The notes under the pieces are model-generated. The model saw only the letters and a list, made by a program, of their open reading frames with translations. It did not search any database and was not told where the DNA came from. From NCBI GenBank assembly GCA_013215865.1, contig JABSQL010000238.1, forward strand, positions 1-8,396: a stretch of DNA of 8,396 nucleotides. The letters run 5' to 3'. This document shows, piece by piece, positions 1-7,285 of the stretch; positions within the stretch are counted from its first letter, which is position 1; each line of letters starts with the position of its first letter. A program made the position numbers and the translations under genes. This DNA comes from Candidatus Margulisiibacteriota bacterium. Lineage in GTDB: Bacteria > Margulisbacteria > Marinamargulisbacteria > DT-59.

Positions 1-1
1 G

Positions 2-415
2 ACTCGGGTCATCAAAGCACAATTGGCGTATTGGATCACCCGCTTCAGGTCCGTTATCTTGGACGCCACCGCTCAAAAGCAAGCGGTAAACCAAGTCTAT
101 CGATTCTTGGCCCAAGGAGACCCCGCCACATCCACTGTTAGTGAGTATTTTCAATCTCAAGGCAACCCGTTTAAACGGGCCAAAACGGAAATTGTTTCTG
201 TTGATATATCTTCGGTATTACCCATCTCAGATAAAAGCTGGCAGATTGAATGGACCGAAACGATCCGAAACCGACAAGGTGCCAAAAAAGGAAAACCGAT
301 TAGAATGAAGGCCGCCATCGAAATTTTAATTGTCCCCCCTGACCGTGAACAGAATATTCTGATTAACCCTCTGGGTTTGTATATCAAACAAATCCACTGG
401 ACCAAACAATTATAA
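2..415 (+). CDS. trbF: TrbF (VirB8-like) inner-membrane T4SS channel component, 3' part
   Basis: This is the C-terminal 137 residues of a TrbF/VirB8 protein. The frame is open to the left edge (codons run from base 2), so the N-terminal membrane anchor lies outside the window; the TTG at 23 is an internal Leu codon, not a start. VirB8/TrbF proteins are bitopic inner-membrane proteins whose periplasmic NTF2-like domain joins the T4SS core. Visible TrbF hallmarks, in order, are a W-x-T-R-F-R-S-V stretch, a Q-K-Q-A-V-N-x-V-Y-R helix, a block resembling S-V-x-I-S-S-V-L-P-I-S-D-x-S-W-Q followed by W-x-E-T, and a terminal N-P-L-G-L-Y-I segment that other TrbF proteins also show. It is followed 12 nt later by trbG behind a strong ribosome binding site, as in the trbF-trbG order of RP4 and Ti plasmids. 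The family is assigned from remembered motifs and supported by the following genes. Confidence 0.9.
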   Translation, partial: TRVIKAQLAYWITRFRSVILDATAQKQAVNQVYRFLAQGDPATSTVSEYFQSQGNPFKRAKTEIVSVDISSVLPISDKSWQIEWTETIRNRQGAKKGKPIRMKAAIEILIVPPDREQNILINPLGLYIKQIHWTKQL

Positions 416-421
416 AGGAGG
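414..421 (+). promoter_or_regulatory. Strong Shine-Dalgarno site of trbG
   Basis: AAAGGAGG lies 6 nt before the trbG ATG at 428 and overlaps the last two bases of the trbF stop codon. It is the best ribosome binding site in the window and fixes the trbG start. Confidence 0.85.
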
Positions 422-427
422 TTTTTA

Positions 428-1273
428 ATGAAAACATGTATTTATATACTCGTATTGTGCCTAATAGTTTCTGTTCAGACTATTGCAGAGGAAAACCCAT
501 ATATTAGCAATAAAAATCCCAAGCTGAACTCCAAGCAATGGGAAGCCATCGATTTAGTTAATCAGTGGATCAAAAGCAATATTTCACCAGGGGTGGGAGA
601 AAATGGAAAAGTAGTTTTCCCTTATGGTACAACCATGCCTTTTGTGATCGCCATGCCGTTATACCCTTCAGATATAGAGTTTGAGCCTGGTGAGATTATA
701 TTGGATTACCATTTGGGAGATTCTGTGAGATGGAGAGCATCACCCGCCGTCAGTGGACCAAAAAACGCACAAGTACATCACATCATCATCAAGCCTGTTG
801 ATTCCGGCTTAAAATCTGCCCTCATTGTGAACACGAACCGAAGATCATACTACATTCATTTGATATCTAGGAAATCAAATATCATGCCAAGGATTGGATT
901 TAGTTTTCCAGAGGAGGAGAAAAAGAAATGGGAAAGCTATTTTGCGACTCAAAAGCAGCAGAAAATATCCGCCCATCCAAACATCCAGTATGGAATTGAA
1001 GATTTCTTTTTTGATTATACAGTGAAGGGACACTCTTCAATTAAACCCGTTCGGGTATATAACAATGGTAAGAAGACCATTATCCAAATGTCAAAAGAAT
1101 TGGGTCAGAAAGAAGCCCCGAGTTTATTGGTCATAGGCCCCGGAAAAAAAGAAACGATCGTGAACTACCGACTGAGGGGGAACAAATACATTGTAGATAC
1201 CATATTTGATAAAGCCGTATTATTGTCAGGCGTTGGCAGCCACCAGCGAAAAGTCACCATCACCAAAAGATGA
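428..1273 (+). CDS. trbG: TrbG (VirB9-like) outer-membrane core-complex protein of the T4SS
   Basis: This is a 281-aa periplasmic protein of the TrbG/VirB9/CagX family. With TrbI it forms the outer-membrane ring of the conjugation channel. Residues 1-20 form a signal peptide: a short basic start, a hydrophobic core and a probable cut after A20 (Q-T-I-A, then E-E). Cys11 is preceded by Leu, so there is no proper lipobox. The N-terminal VirB9 domain shows G-K-V-V-F-P-Y-G-T-T-M-P (60-71), D-I-E-F-E-P-G-E (82-89), G-D-S-V-R-W (97-102), H-H-I-I-I-K-P (117-123) and R-R-S-Y-Y (138-142). The C-terminal domain, about 184-275, holds Y-x-V-K-G near 197-201 and the P-V-R-V-Y-N-N-G-K-K-T beta-region (207-217) that contacts VirB7/VirB10 in related systems. 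The length is usual for TrbG. The 3' end overlaps trbI by 4 nt (ATGA), leaving no room for a trbH-type lipoprotein gene between them. Confidence 0.93.
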   Translation: MKTCIYILVLCLIVSVQTIAEENPYISNKNPKLNSKQWEAIDLVNQWIKSNISPGVGENGKVVFPYGTTMPFVIAMPLYPSDIEFEPGEIILDYHLGDSVRWRASPAVSGPKNAQVHHIIIKPVDSGLKSALIVNTNRRSYYIHLISRKSNIMPRIGFSFPEEEKKKWESYFATQKQQKISAHPNIQYGIEDFFFDYTVKGHSSIKPVRVYNNGKKTIIQMSKELGQKEAPSLLVIGPGKKETIVNYRLRGNKYIVDTIFDKAVLLSGVGSHQRKVTITKR

Positions 1274-2457
1274 ACACAGAAAAAAACCTATACATTGAAA
1301 CCTCTCCCGAAAAACTGTCTTCAGAAATCCAAATCAAACGACTCAATAAAGTGCCGGTTTTGATCGTTATTGTCCTTGTAATGGTTTTGATCGTTTGCAT
1401 GTTCTATGTTCTTCAAAAACGACGCGCAAAAACCGTAAGAACCCCCTCTCAAGAAATCAGTCAGATTATGGCGTCTGATTCTAATTTAAGCAAAATCATT
1501 CAAGATCAACCCGAAGGTCTGATTAGCGCTATAGATGATGTGTCACCGGATATCACACCGACACGTTCCGCACTCATGCACAGCTTTTCAAAATCACCTC
1601 CTAGAACAGATGAATGGAAAAAAGTACGGGATCTGAAATTACAAATGATGAAAGAGGCCCTTTATGCAGATACAAAATCACAAAAAGATACCTCACAATC
1701 TTATGCGTCTCCCCAAAATACGCCATTTTCTATGCAGGGAATACCCAATCCAATGTCAGGCGCTCTCCAACAATTAAAAGCGTCCGTTCTCAACCAAGAC
1801 CCCAATAAACAAGACCGAAAAGAAGAATTTTTGTCTCAAGTGAAGAGCACGTCTTATCTACCCCATACAAGAATAGCGCCTAGAAGTCCCTATGAAATTA
1901 AGTCTGGAACGGTCCTGCCCGCAACGATGATATCTGGTATTAACTCGGACCTCCCCGGTCAACTAATCGCCCAAGTTTCTCAACATATATACGACACGGC
2001 GATGGGGCATTTCATTCTCATTCCCCAAGGTTCGAAACTCATTGGTTATTACGACAGTCATGTCGCATTTGGTCAGAAAAGAGTCCTCATTGCTTGGCAC
2101 AGACTCATTTTTCCAGACGCATCAACGTTGGAACTGGGTGCGATGCCTGGATCTGATCAAAGTGGGTATGCAGGATTTAATGACAAGGTGAATACACATT
2201 TTTGGAAAATATTTGGAAATGCATTTTTATTGAGCGTTATGTCTGCCGGTTTTCAAATGTCGCAGCCTGAGAATACGGATTCTCAAAACCCTCAAAGTCA
2301 AATTTCAGCGTCAATGGGTCAACAGTTTAGTCAACTGGGAATGGAAATGGCCAAAAAGAATATGGTCGTTCAACCCACTTTAGAGATACGACCCGGATAC
2401 CGGTTCAATGTGATGGTGAATAAAGACATATTATTTAATGAACCCTATAACCATTAA
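1270..2457 (+). CDS. trbI: TrbI (VirB10-like) envelope-spanning T4SS channel protein
   Basis: This is a 395-aa VirB10/TrbI protein, the scaffold that links inner and outer membranes and responds to the coupling and channel ATPases. Layout: a short cytoplasmic N-terminus (1-27); one transmembrane helix (28-48); a polar, Gln/Pro/Ser-rich periplasmic linker (about 50-205); and the conserved beta-barrel domain (about 206-387). The last shows S-G-T-V-L-P-A (212-218), a P-G-Q block (229-231), I-P-Q-G-S-K-L-I-G-Y-Y (251-261), R-V-L-I-A-W-H-R (271-278) and G-Y-A-G-F-N-D-K-V-N-T-H (299-310). The hydrophobic stretch 311-329 fits the outer-membrane antenna helices of VirB10. The C-terminus has the usual R-P-G-Y-R-F-N-V-M-V-N-K-D (374-386). 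Translation is probably coupled to trbG through the ATGA overlap. The stop TAA forms the first bases of the next gene's ribosome binding site. Length and order are normal for the family. Confidence 0.94.
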   Translation: MNTEKNLYIETSPEKLSSEIQIKRLNKVPVLIVIVLVMVLIVCMFYVLQKRRAKTVRTPSQEISQIMASDSNLSKIIQDQPEGLISAIDDVSPDITPTRSALMHSFSKSPPRTDEWKKVRDLKLQMMKEALYADTKSQKDTSQSYASPQNTPFSMQGIPNPMSGALQQLKASVLNQDPNKQDRKEEFLSQVKSTSYLPHTRIAPRSPYEIKSGTVLPATMISGINSDLPGQLIAQVSQHIYDTAMGHFILIPQGSKLIGYYDSHVAFGQKRVLIAWHRLIFPDASTLELGAMPGSDQSGYAGFNDKVNTHFWKIFGNAFLLSVMSAGFQMSQPENTDSQNPQSQISASMGQQFSQLGMEMAKKNMVVQPTLEIRPGYRFNVMVNKDILFNEPYNH

Positions 2458-2461
2458 GGAG
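2455..2461 (+). promoter_or_regulatory. Shine-Dalgarno of the zinc-ribbon gene, embedded in the trbI stop
   Basis: TAAGGAG matches the anti-Shine-Dalgarno sequence for seven bases and lies 6 nt before the ATG at 2468. The trbI stop codon (2455-2457) is its first part. It favours the ATG at 2468 over the in-frame upstream ATG at 2438, which lies inside trbI without a site. Confidence 0.75.
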
Positions 2462-2467
2462 ATAAAA

Positions 2468-2800
2468 ATGAGTGAACAAAATCAGCAAGAAAGTAATGAT
2501 GTGGATGAGGAAGAAACAGTAAAGATAGGTATTGGCATATGCCCATTATGTAAGGGAAAAGTGGTTGAAAATAGAGTGGCTTTCAGTTGTAGCAATTGGA
2601 AAGAAAACGGTTGTAAGTTTGGTATTTGGAAAAGTATTTCTGGAAGAGAAATTGATGAAGAAACAGCCACTACTTTATTGGTAAATGGTATTACCCCGGA
2701 TCTGACCGGGTTTACATCTCGAAAAGGAAGAGAGTTCAATGCTGTATTGAAACTCAAAGATGGGAAAGTAATATTCGTCTTTCAAGAAGAGGAAGCGTGA
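2468..2800 (+). CDS. Small protein with a topoisomerase III-type C-terminal zinc-ribbon repeat
   Basis: This is a 110-aa protein. After an acidic, Gln/Glu/Asp-rich tail (1-18) comes a four-cysteine ribbon, C-x2-C-x12-C-x7-C (C25, C28, C41, C49), followed by C-K-F-G-I-W-K-S-I (49-57), an L-L-x-N-G-I-T motif (70-76), G-F-T-S-R-K-G-R-E-F (81-90) and a beta-rich end. This matches my memory of the topoisomerase C-terminal repeat (Toprim_Crpt type) found at the ends of type IA topoisomerase III enzymes, where it binds DNA. No topoisomerase catalytic or Toprim domain is present, so this is a stand-alone accessory domain and not an enzyme. Position between the VirB10 and VirD4 homologues, with a 4-nt GTGA overlap into traG, makes a role in conjugation likely. 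Binding of transferred single-stranded DNA or of the coupling protein is my inference. Confidence 0.75.
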   Translation: MSEQNQQESNDVDEEETVKIGIGICPLCKGKVVENRVAFSCSNWKENGCKFGIWKSISGREIDEETATTLLVNGITPDLTGFTSRKGREFNAVLKLKDGKVIFVFQEEEA

Positions 2801-4617
2801 TTTTAAAGACAGATAAACCGATCTCATTCAAGAAACATTTTTGTGTTTTATCATTCATATTGGCAGTCATTAATGGATCGGTTACACAGTATATCGCCTG
2901 GTTATTTGGATACCATCCTGAATTGGGAGCTCATTTTTGGAACCTATATCTTCCATGGCAGTGGATCATATGGTCCCTATCATATTACCAAGACTATACT
3001 GACCTATTTAATCAGGCATATGCGTTTGTTATATTTTTGAGTCTAACCTCTTTTGGGCTGTATTTTTTGTTCCTTGCCTCTCAAGATAGAAAAGGAGAGG
3101 GCATCAAAGACCTACATGGCTCTGCTCACTTTGCAGACAAACATGAAGTGAAGAATACAGGGCTCTTAAATCCAAATCAAAATAGTGGCGTGTATGTTGG
3201 GGGGTGGCAGGATGAAAAGGGACAGGTTCGATATCTCAGACATAGTGGACCTGAGCATGTGCTTGTATTTGCACCCACACGGTCAGGAAAAGGGATAGGG
3301 CTTGTGATCCCAACGCTTCTTTCCTGGCCTCATTCTGCAGTAATTTTGGATATTAAAGGCGAAAACTGGGAGTTAACGGCAGGTTGGCGCAAAGAATATG
3401 CCAAGAATTGTGTGCTCAAATTTGACCCATCTTCTCCAACCAACAGTGTCCGTTTCAACCCCTTGGAAGAGATCCGCCTTGAAAGTGACTATGAGGTATC
3501 TGATGTTCAAAACCTGGTAACCATGGTGGTTGATCCTGATGGAAAAGGATTAAATGATCACTGGGCCAAAACAGGTCATGCGTTATTGGTGGGTGCGGTT
3601 CTTCATAGTTTATATATGGCCAAGCGAGAAGGTAAAACAGCAACACTTCGAGACGTAGCAGACCTTCTTTCAGACCCCAACCGAGAGATACAAGTTGTTT
3701 TCGAGGAAATGCTCAAAACGGTGCATACTGCAAAAGGGACCCATCCTACAATTGCTGCATCAGCCAGGGATATGCTGAACAAATCTGATAATGAGATGTC
3801 AGGAGTCCTCTCAACGGCCATGTCCTTTTTATCTCTCTACAGAGATCCGATTGTTGAGAAAAACACATCGATATCGGATTTCAAGATTCGGGATTTAATG
3901 AATCATAAGCGCCCAATTTCTTTGTATTTGGTGATTCGCCCTTCTGATAAAGACAGGTTAAAACCTCTTATTCGACTCATGATCAATCAAATTATGCGTA
4001 TTCTTACTGAAAAAATGGAATTTGTGGATGGCCAAATAAAAGTCCATTACAAGCATCCCCTATTACTTATGATCGATGAGTTCCCTTCTTTAGGTAGACT
4101 GGAAATATTCCAAGAAGCTTTGGCCTTTATTGCGGGGTATGGGTTGAAAGCGTATTTGATTACTCAGGATTTGACCCAGCTGTATAATGCTTATGGCCGA
4201 AATGAAAGTATTATCTCAAATTGTCATATCAGAATCGCCTTTGCACCCAACAAAATAGAAACTGCAAAATTACTTTCTGAGATGTCGGGTGTAGCCACTA
4301 TTTTGAAACGGGCTGTATCAAGCTCTGGGAAACGGCTATCGGTCTTTTTAGGTCATGTTTCGGAGTCCATTCAAGAAATCAGGCGTCCCCTCATCACACC
4401 GGACGAATGTATGCGGCTGCCAGGTCCCAAGAAAGATCCAGAAGGAAAGATTACAGGGCCCGGTGATATGCTGATCTTTTCAGCGGGTCATCCACCGATT
4501 TATGGGAAACAGATTCTGTTTTTCAAAGACAAGGTATTTTTGAAACGATCCCAGGTCCCTCCGCCTTCAGTGTCTGATTTACTTAATGAAAATAGTGAGA
4601 ATTCAGATGAAGAATAA
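2797..4617 (+). CDS. traG: TraG/VirD4 type IV coupling protein (DNA-transfer ATPase)
   Basis: This is the 606-aa inner-membrane coupling ATPase that recruits the relaxosome to the T4SS channel. The N-terminal membrane anchor has hydrophobic segments at about 14-36 and 75-94 separated by a periplasmic loop. Then come H-G-S-A-H-F-A-D (107-114), Walker A in A-P-T-R-S-G-K-G (159-166, Lys165), the I-L-D-I-K-G-E (183-189) strand typical of VirD4, Walker B in L-L-L-M-I-D-E-F (422-429, D427-E428) and a Q-D motif at 457-458. The GTG start at 2797 overlaps the preceding stop as GTGA. A GAGGA element (2789-2793) lies close in front, and no other Met occurs before residue 274. The family's length is about 600-670 aa, so this is full length. 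The C-terminus ends in an acidic tail (N-E-N-S-E-N-S-D-E-E), and its coding sequence contains the traF start. In RP4 and Ti plasmids traG lies apart from trbI; here it follows it. Confidence 0.96.
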   Translation: MILKTDKPISFKKHFCVLSFILAVINGSVTQYIAWLFGYHPELGAHFWNLYLPWQWIIWSLSYYQDYTDLFNQAYAFVIFLSLTSFGLYFLFLASQDRKGEGIKDLHGSAHFADKHEVKNTGLLNPNQNSGVYVGGWQDEKGQVRYLRHSGPEHVLVFAPTRSGKGIGLVIPTLLSWPHSAVILDIKGENWELTAGWRKEYAKNCVLKFDPSSPTNSVRFNPLEEIRLESDYEVSDVQNLVTMVVDPDGKGLNDHWAKTGHALLVGAVLHSLYMAKREGKTATLRDVADLLSDPNREIQVVFEEMLKTVHTAKGTHPTIAASARDMLNKSDNEMSGVLSTAMSFLSLYRDPIVEKNTSISDFKIRDLMNHKRPISLYLVIRPSDKDRLKPLIRLMINQIMRILTEKMEFVDGQIKVHYKHPLLLMIDEFPSLGRLEIFQEALAFIAGYGLKAYLITQDLTQLYNAYGRNESIISNCHIRIAFAPNKIETAKLLSEMSGVATILKRAVSSSGKRLSVFLGHVSESIQEIRRPLITPDECMRLPGPKKDPEGKITGPGDMLIFSAGHPPIYGKQILFFKDKVFLKRSQVPPPSVSDLLNENSENSDEE

Positions 4618-5152
4618 ATTTACTCAGAATGTATTGATGTGGATATTGTTAATCGTGTTTGTATTTCTCTTATTGGGTTTAGCTTTGGGATTTCTGGGTT
4701 ATAGGGTAAATCTCAGCCATTCTTATCCCATAGGAATTTGGAAGATCACTTCCCGCTTTGACCCCAAAACTGATAAGGGAAAGATAGTTTTAATATGTAT
4801 ATCTAATAAAGAAGTTTCTAATATGGCTCAAGAAAGGGGATATATTAGAGCTGGCGTTTATGGACACAAACCGCAACCCATTCTCAAGCGGGTGATGGGA
4901 TTGTCTGGAGATAATATAACCGTTTCTAAAGAAGGGGTTTCCATCAATGATTTTTTGATTCCCAATAGCAAACTTTTATCTATAGATTCTGGGGGGAGGA
5001 ACCTGGAAAGGGCTAACAGCACTATGCTAGAAAAGGGGCACGTTTGGGTTATGTCTGAGTATCATCCCAGAAGCTTTGACAGCAGGTATTTTGGACCGCT
5101 GTTACTAGCGGATATCTCAGGTGTTATTGATCCTGTTTGGGTGGTGAAATAG
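4607..5152 (+). CDS. traF: TraF-type serine peptidase (S26 family), conjugative pilin maturation
   Basis: This is a 181-aa membrane-anchored peptidase of family S26, the TraF branch. In RP4, TraF removes the C-terminal residues of the TrbC pilin and joins the ends into a ring. There is one N-terminal transmembrane helix (about residues 11-30), then the nucleophile box N-L-S-H-S-Y-P-I-G-I-W with Ser39. The general-base Lys is Lys94 in I-L-K-R-V-M-G-L-S-G-D, and the last box is S-F-D-S-R-Y-F-G with Asp158. From memory, RP4 TraF uses Ser37, Lys89 and Asp155, so the spacing is similar. I chose the ATG at 4607, which has a weak GTGAG (4595-4599) in front and overlaps traG by 11 nt. An in-frame ATG at 4586 would add 7 residues and extend the overlap to 32 nt. 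The traF-traB order copies the end of the Ti-plasmid traAFB operon, but no traA relaxase gene is present. Confidence 0.9.
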   Translation: MKNKFTQNVLMWILLIVFVFLLLGLALGFLGYRVNLSHSYPIGIWKITSRFDPKTDKGKIVLICISNKEVSNMAQERGYIRAGVYGHKPQPILKRVMGLSGDNITVSKEGVSINDFLIPNSKLLSIDSGGRNLERANSTMLEKGHVWVMSEYHPRSFDSRYFGPLLLADISGVIDPVWVVK

Positions 5153-5153
5153 G

Positions 5154-6287
5154 GTGAGGGTTTTAGGAGTATTCACGCTTTCATTTGTTATTGGAAGTCT
5201 TGGGTGGAGCGGGAACATGGTGTACTTACCTTTGGTGGTCATATTTCCTGCCTTATGGGTGATTTCACCTTTACGATGGGTGGGTGGAATATCTGCTCTC
5301 ATTTATTACTTATCTGCTTCTAAAGATTTGATAATGGGTGCTTCTCATTATTATGATATATCTTTTTTGTCTGGAGCCCTTATTTGGGTTGGGGTGGGTA
5401 TTATTCAAATGTTACCCTATTTAATATTGTGGTGTCCGGGGAAAAACAGGCGTGTATTCAGAGTACCTTTGTTGATACTGGTCCTTGCCATTCCTCCGTT
5501 TGGGATTGTGGGTTGGGCAAACCCGTTAACGGCTAGTGGGGTCATATTTCCTCACTTTGGCTGGCTAGGGTTAGTATTCACGCTTGGGTTGATGATGGCT
5601 ATTTCCCGGTGGCCGATTGTTTCAGTCATTCCCATCACTCTTTGTGTTGCATTGATATTTCATACTGACCTTCCCGTACCAACACTGCCTCTGGGTTGGA
5701 AGGGAATAGATACTCAGTATCCATTTAAATTCGGACATCAATTCTATATAGAAGATTATTATAGGCATTTGGATATGATTCAAACATGTAAACGTTCTGA
5801 CGAGACTGTATTGGTATTCCCGGAGTCTGTAGGAGGAAAGTGGAATAGTTCTACTCAACAATTATGGGAAACATATTATCCGAATTCAGATAAAACAATT
5901 CTGGTAGGTGCTGTTAATACTTTCCACAATAGACAAGAGAATGTCATTATTCAGATTTCAGGGAAGAGCTCTCACATTATATACAAACAAAGAGTGCCGA
6001 TTCCATTGAATATGTTGAATATTGATTCTGAGCTCAGCCTTTCTGCCAACGGGTTCAGAAATCCGGTCGTACAGGTTCGGAACCAACTGATCGCCCCACT
6101 CATTTGTTATGAGCAGTTTTTGATGTGGACCATATTGCACTCTCAATTATATGGCGCTGACACTATTCTTGCGATTGGGAATCTCTCTTGGGCCAAGGAC
6201 ACCCATATCCCAGCCATTCAAAAGATGATTGTTACCAGCTGGGCCATGTTGTTTGATACTGACCTTGTCATGGCAGTGAACCAATGA
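5154..6287 (+). CDS. traB: TraB-type conjugal transfer protein: multipass membrane region plus nitrilase-fold domain
   Basis: This is a 377-aa protein. Residues 1-170 are strongly hydrophobic, with about six probable membrane helices. Residues 200-377 form a carbon-nitrogen hydrolase (nitrilase) domain, an arrangement that recalls apolipoprotein N-acyltransferase (Lnt). The expected Glu-Lys-Cys triad is visible: E224 in V-F-P-E-S-V-G-G, K278 in Y-K-Q-R-V-P-I-P and C318 in L-I-C-Y-E-Q-F. The W346 region N-L-S-W-A-K-D-T and the end L-V-M-A-V-N-Q resemble the Ti-plasmid TraB proteins as I recall them. It begins with GTG, 1 nt after the traF stop, preceded by GGTGA (5143-5147), and ends in a 4-nt ATGA overlap with the methyltransferase. 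Its chemistry in conjugation is not settled; acyl transfer or amide hydrolysis on an envelope or pilus component is inference. A cellular Lnt is less likely, given the length and the neighbour traF. Confidence 0.87.
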   Translation: MRVLGVFTLSFVIGSLGWSGNMVYLPLVVIFPALWVISPLRWVGGISALIYYLSASKDLIMGASHYYDISFLSGALIWVGVGIIQMLPYLILWCPGKNRRVFRVPLLILVLAIPPFGIVGWANPLTASGVIFPHFGWLGLVFTLGLMMAISRWPIVSVIPITLCVALIFHTDLPVPTLPLGWKGIDTQYPFKFGHQFYIEDYYRHLDMIQTCKRSDETVLVFPESVGGKWNSSTQQLWETYYPNSDKTILVGAVNTFHNRQENVIIQISGKSSHIIYKQRVPIPLNMLNIDSELSLSANGFRNPVVQVRNQLIAPLICYEQFLMWTILHSQLYGADTILAIGNLSWAKDTHIPAIQKMIVTSWAMLFDTDLVMAVNQ

Positions 6288-7249
6288 GTTCTGTCATGCT
6301 CAACTCGATTATTCATGGAGATTGCCTAGCCGTTATGGCAACCATGCCAAGTAATACCATAGACACCATCATCACAGACCCACCCTATGGGATCCGTTTT
6401 AGGGGTAATAAATGGGATTATGACATCCCATCTATACACTGTTTTGAAGAAATGTATCGTGTTGCAAAGCCAGGTGCTTTTCTTCTTTGTTTTGGTGGGT
6501 CACGGACCTTTCATCGCATGACAGTTCATATTGAGGATGCGGGTTGGAAGATAAAGGACACCATGATGTGGATATATGGGTCTGGTATGCCCAAAGGGCT
6601 CGACATTGGCAAAGAAATGAATCAAATATTTACTCCCAATCTAAGCAACCCCAAAGATCCCAAACAGGTTTTAGGTCAAAAGTGGCAGGGATGGCGAACA
6701 GCCTTAAAACCCGCTTTTGAGCCCATTATTATCGCTATGAAACCCATTGAACATACATATGTTTTCAATGCTCTCCAGCATGGAGTTGCAGGGTTTAACA
6801 TTGATCAGTCACGATTGGATACACAGTCTCGCTCGTTTCATTGTCAGTCTAAATATGCCAACAGTGTGGTCTTTGGAAAATCAATGAGGCCTTTGTACTT
6901 TGATGGATCAAGAGGGAGATATCCCAGTAATGTTGTTATGGATGAAAATGTCTCTGAAATCGTAGAGGGCCAAGTCAAAGGGGCATCACGTTTCTTCTAC
7001 TGTATGAAAGCAACTAGTGAAGAAAGAATAGCTGGAAATAATCATCATCCTACGGTCAAACCGCTTAAATTAATGGTGTATCTTTGTACGCTTACCAAAA
7101 CACCTTTTGGAGGGGTTGTGTTGGATCCTTTTGGGGGTTCGGGGACTACTGCGGTTGCCGCTATCGAAGCCAAGCGTCCTTATATCTTAGTCGAGAAGGA
7201 GTTGGAATATGTTCGGATTGCGCGGGGACGGGTTGAGGGTTGTAAATAA
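6284..7249 (+). CDS. Site-specific DNA methyltransferase, beta class, probably adenine-N6
   Basis: This is a 321-aa SAM-dependent DNA methyltransferase of the N4/N6 methylase family. The catalytic motif D-P-P-Y is at 32-35, close to the start, after the I-I-H-G-D-C-L (9-15) motif. The SAM-binding motif D-P-F-G-G-S-G-T-T is near the end (281-289), preceded by H-P-T-V-K-P (255-260). Catalytic motif before SAM motif is the beta-class order, and D-P-P-Y rather than S-P-P-Y favours N6-adenine as product. The middle (about 115-250), including R-Y-P-S-N-V-V-M-D (212-220), should hold the target recognition region. I cannot infer the recognised sequence. All key motifs are intact. No partner endonuclease is recognisable, so it looks like an orphan enzyme. 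It starts within the traB stop (ATGA) with no clear ribosome site, which suggests translational coupling; an ATG at 6296 is an alternative start. A likely role is protecting element DNA or marking it (inference). Confidence 0.9.
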   Translation: MSSVMLNSIIHGDCLAVMATMPSNTIDTIITDPPYGIRFRGNKWDYDIPSIHCFEEMYRVAKPGAFLLCFGGSRTFHRMTVHIEDAGWKIKDTMMWIYGSGMPKGLDIGKEMNQIFTPNLSNPKDPKQVLGQKWQGWRTALKPAFEPIIIAMKPIEHTYVFNALQHGVAGFNIDQSRLDTQSRSFHCQSKYANSVVFGKSMRPLYFDGSRGRYPSNVVMDENVSEIVEGQVKGASRFFYCMKATSEERIAGNNHHPTVKPLKLMVYLCTLTKTPFGGVVLDPFGGSGTTAVAAIEAKRPYILVEKELEYVRIARGRVEGCK

Positions 7250-7285
7250 TTCTTATATGAATTTTCTAACAGCCCGACTTTATTG

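Noticed and set aside
1614..1808. Plus-strand 64-codon frame inside trbI
   Set aside because: It is out of frame within the trbI linker, has low-complexity content and no ribosome site; trbI itself is intact.
5622..5861. Minus-strand open frame inside traB
   Set aside because: It is antisense to the traB region that leads into the nitrilase domain, with no family motifs; it is a shadow of the coding frame.
5154..6287. Cellular apolipoprotein N-acyltransferase (lnt)
   Set aside because: The protein is shorter than typical Lnt (about 500 aa), follows traF directly and overlaps operon neighbours, which fits TraB better.
7247..7265. Short palindrome ATTC...GAAT after the methyltransferase as a terminator
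   Set aside because: Only four pairs, without G/C content or a T-run; not a convincing terminator.
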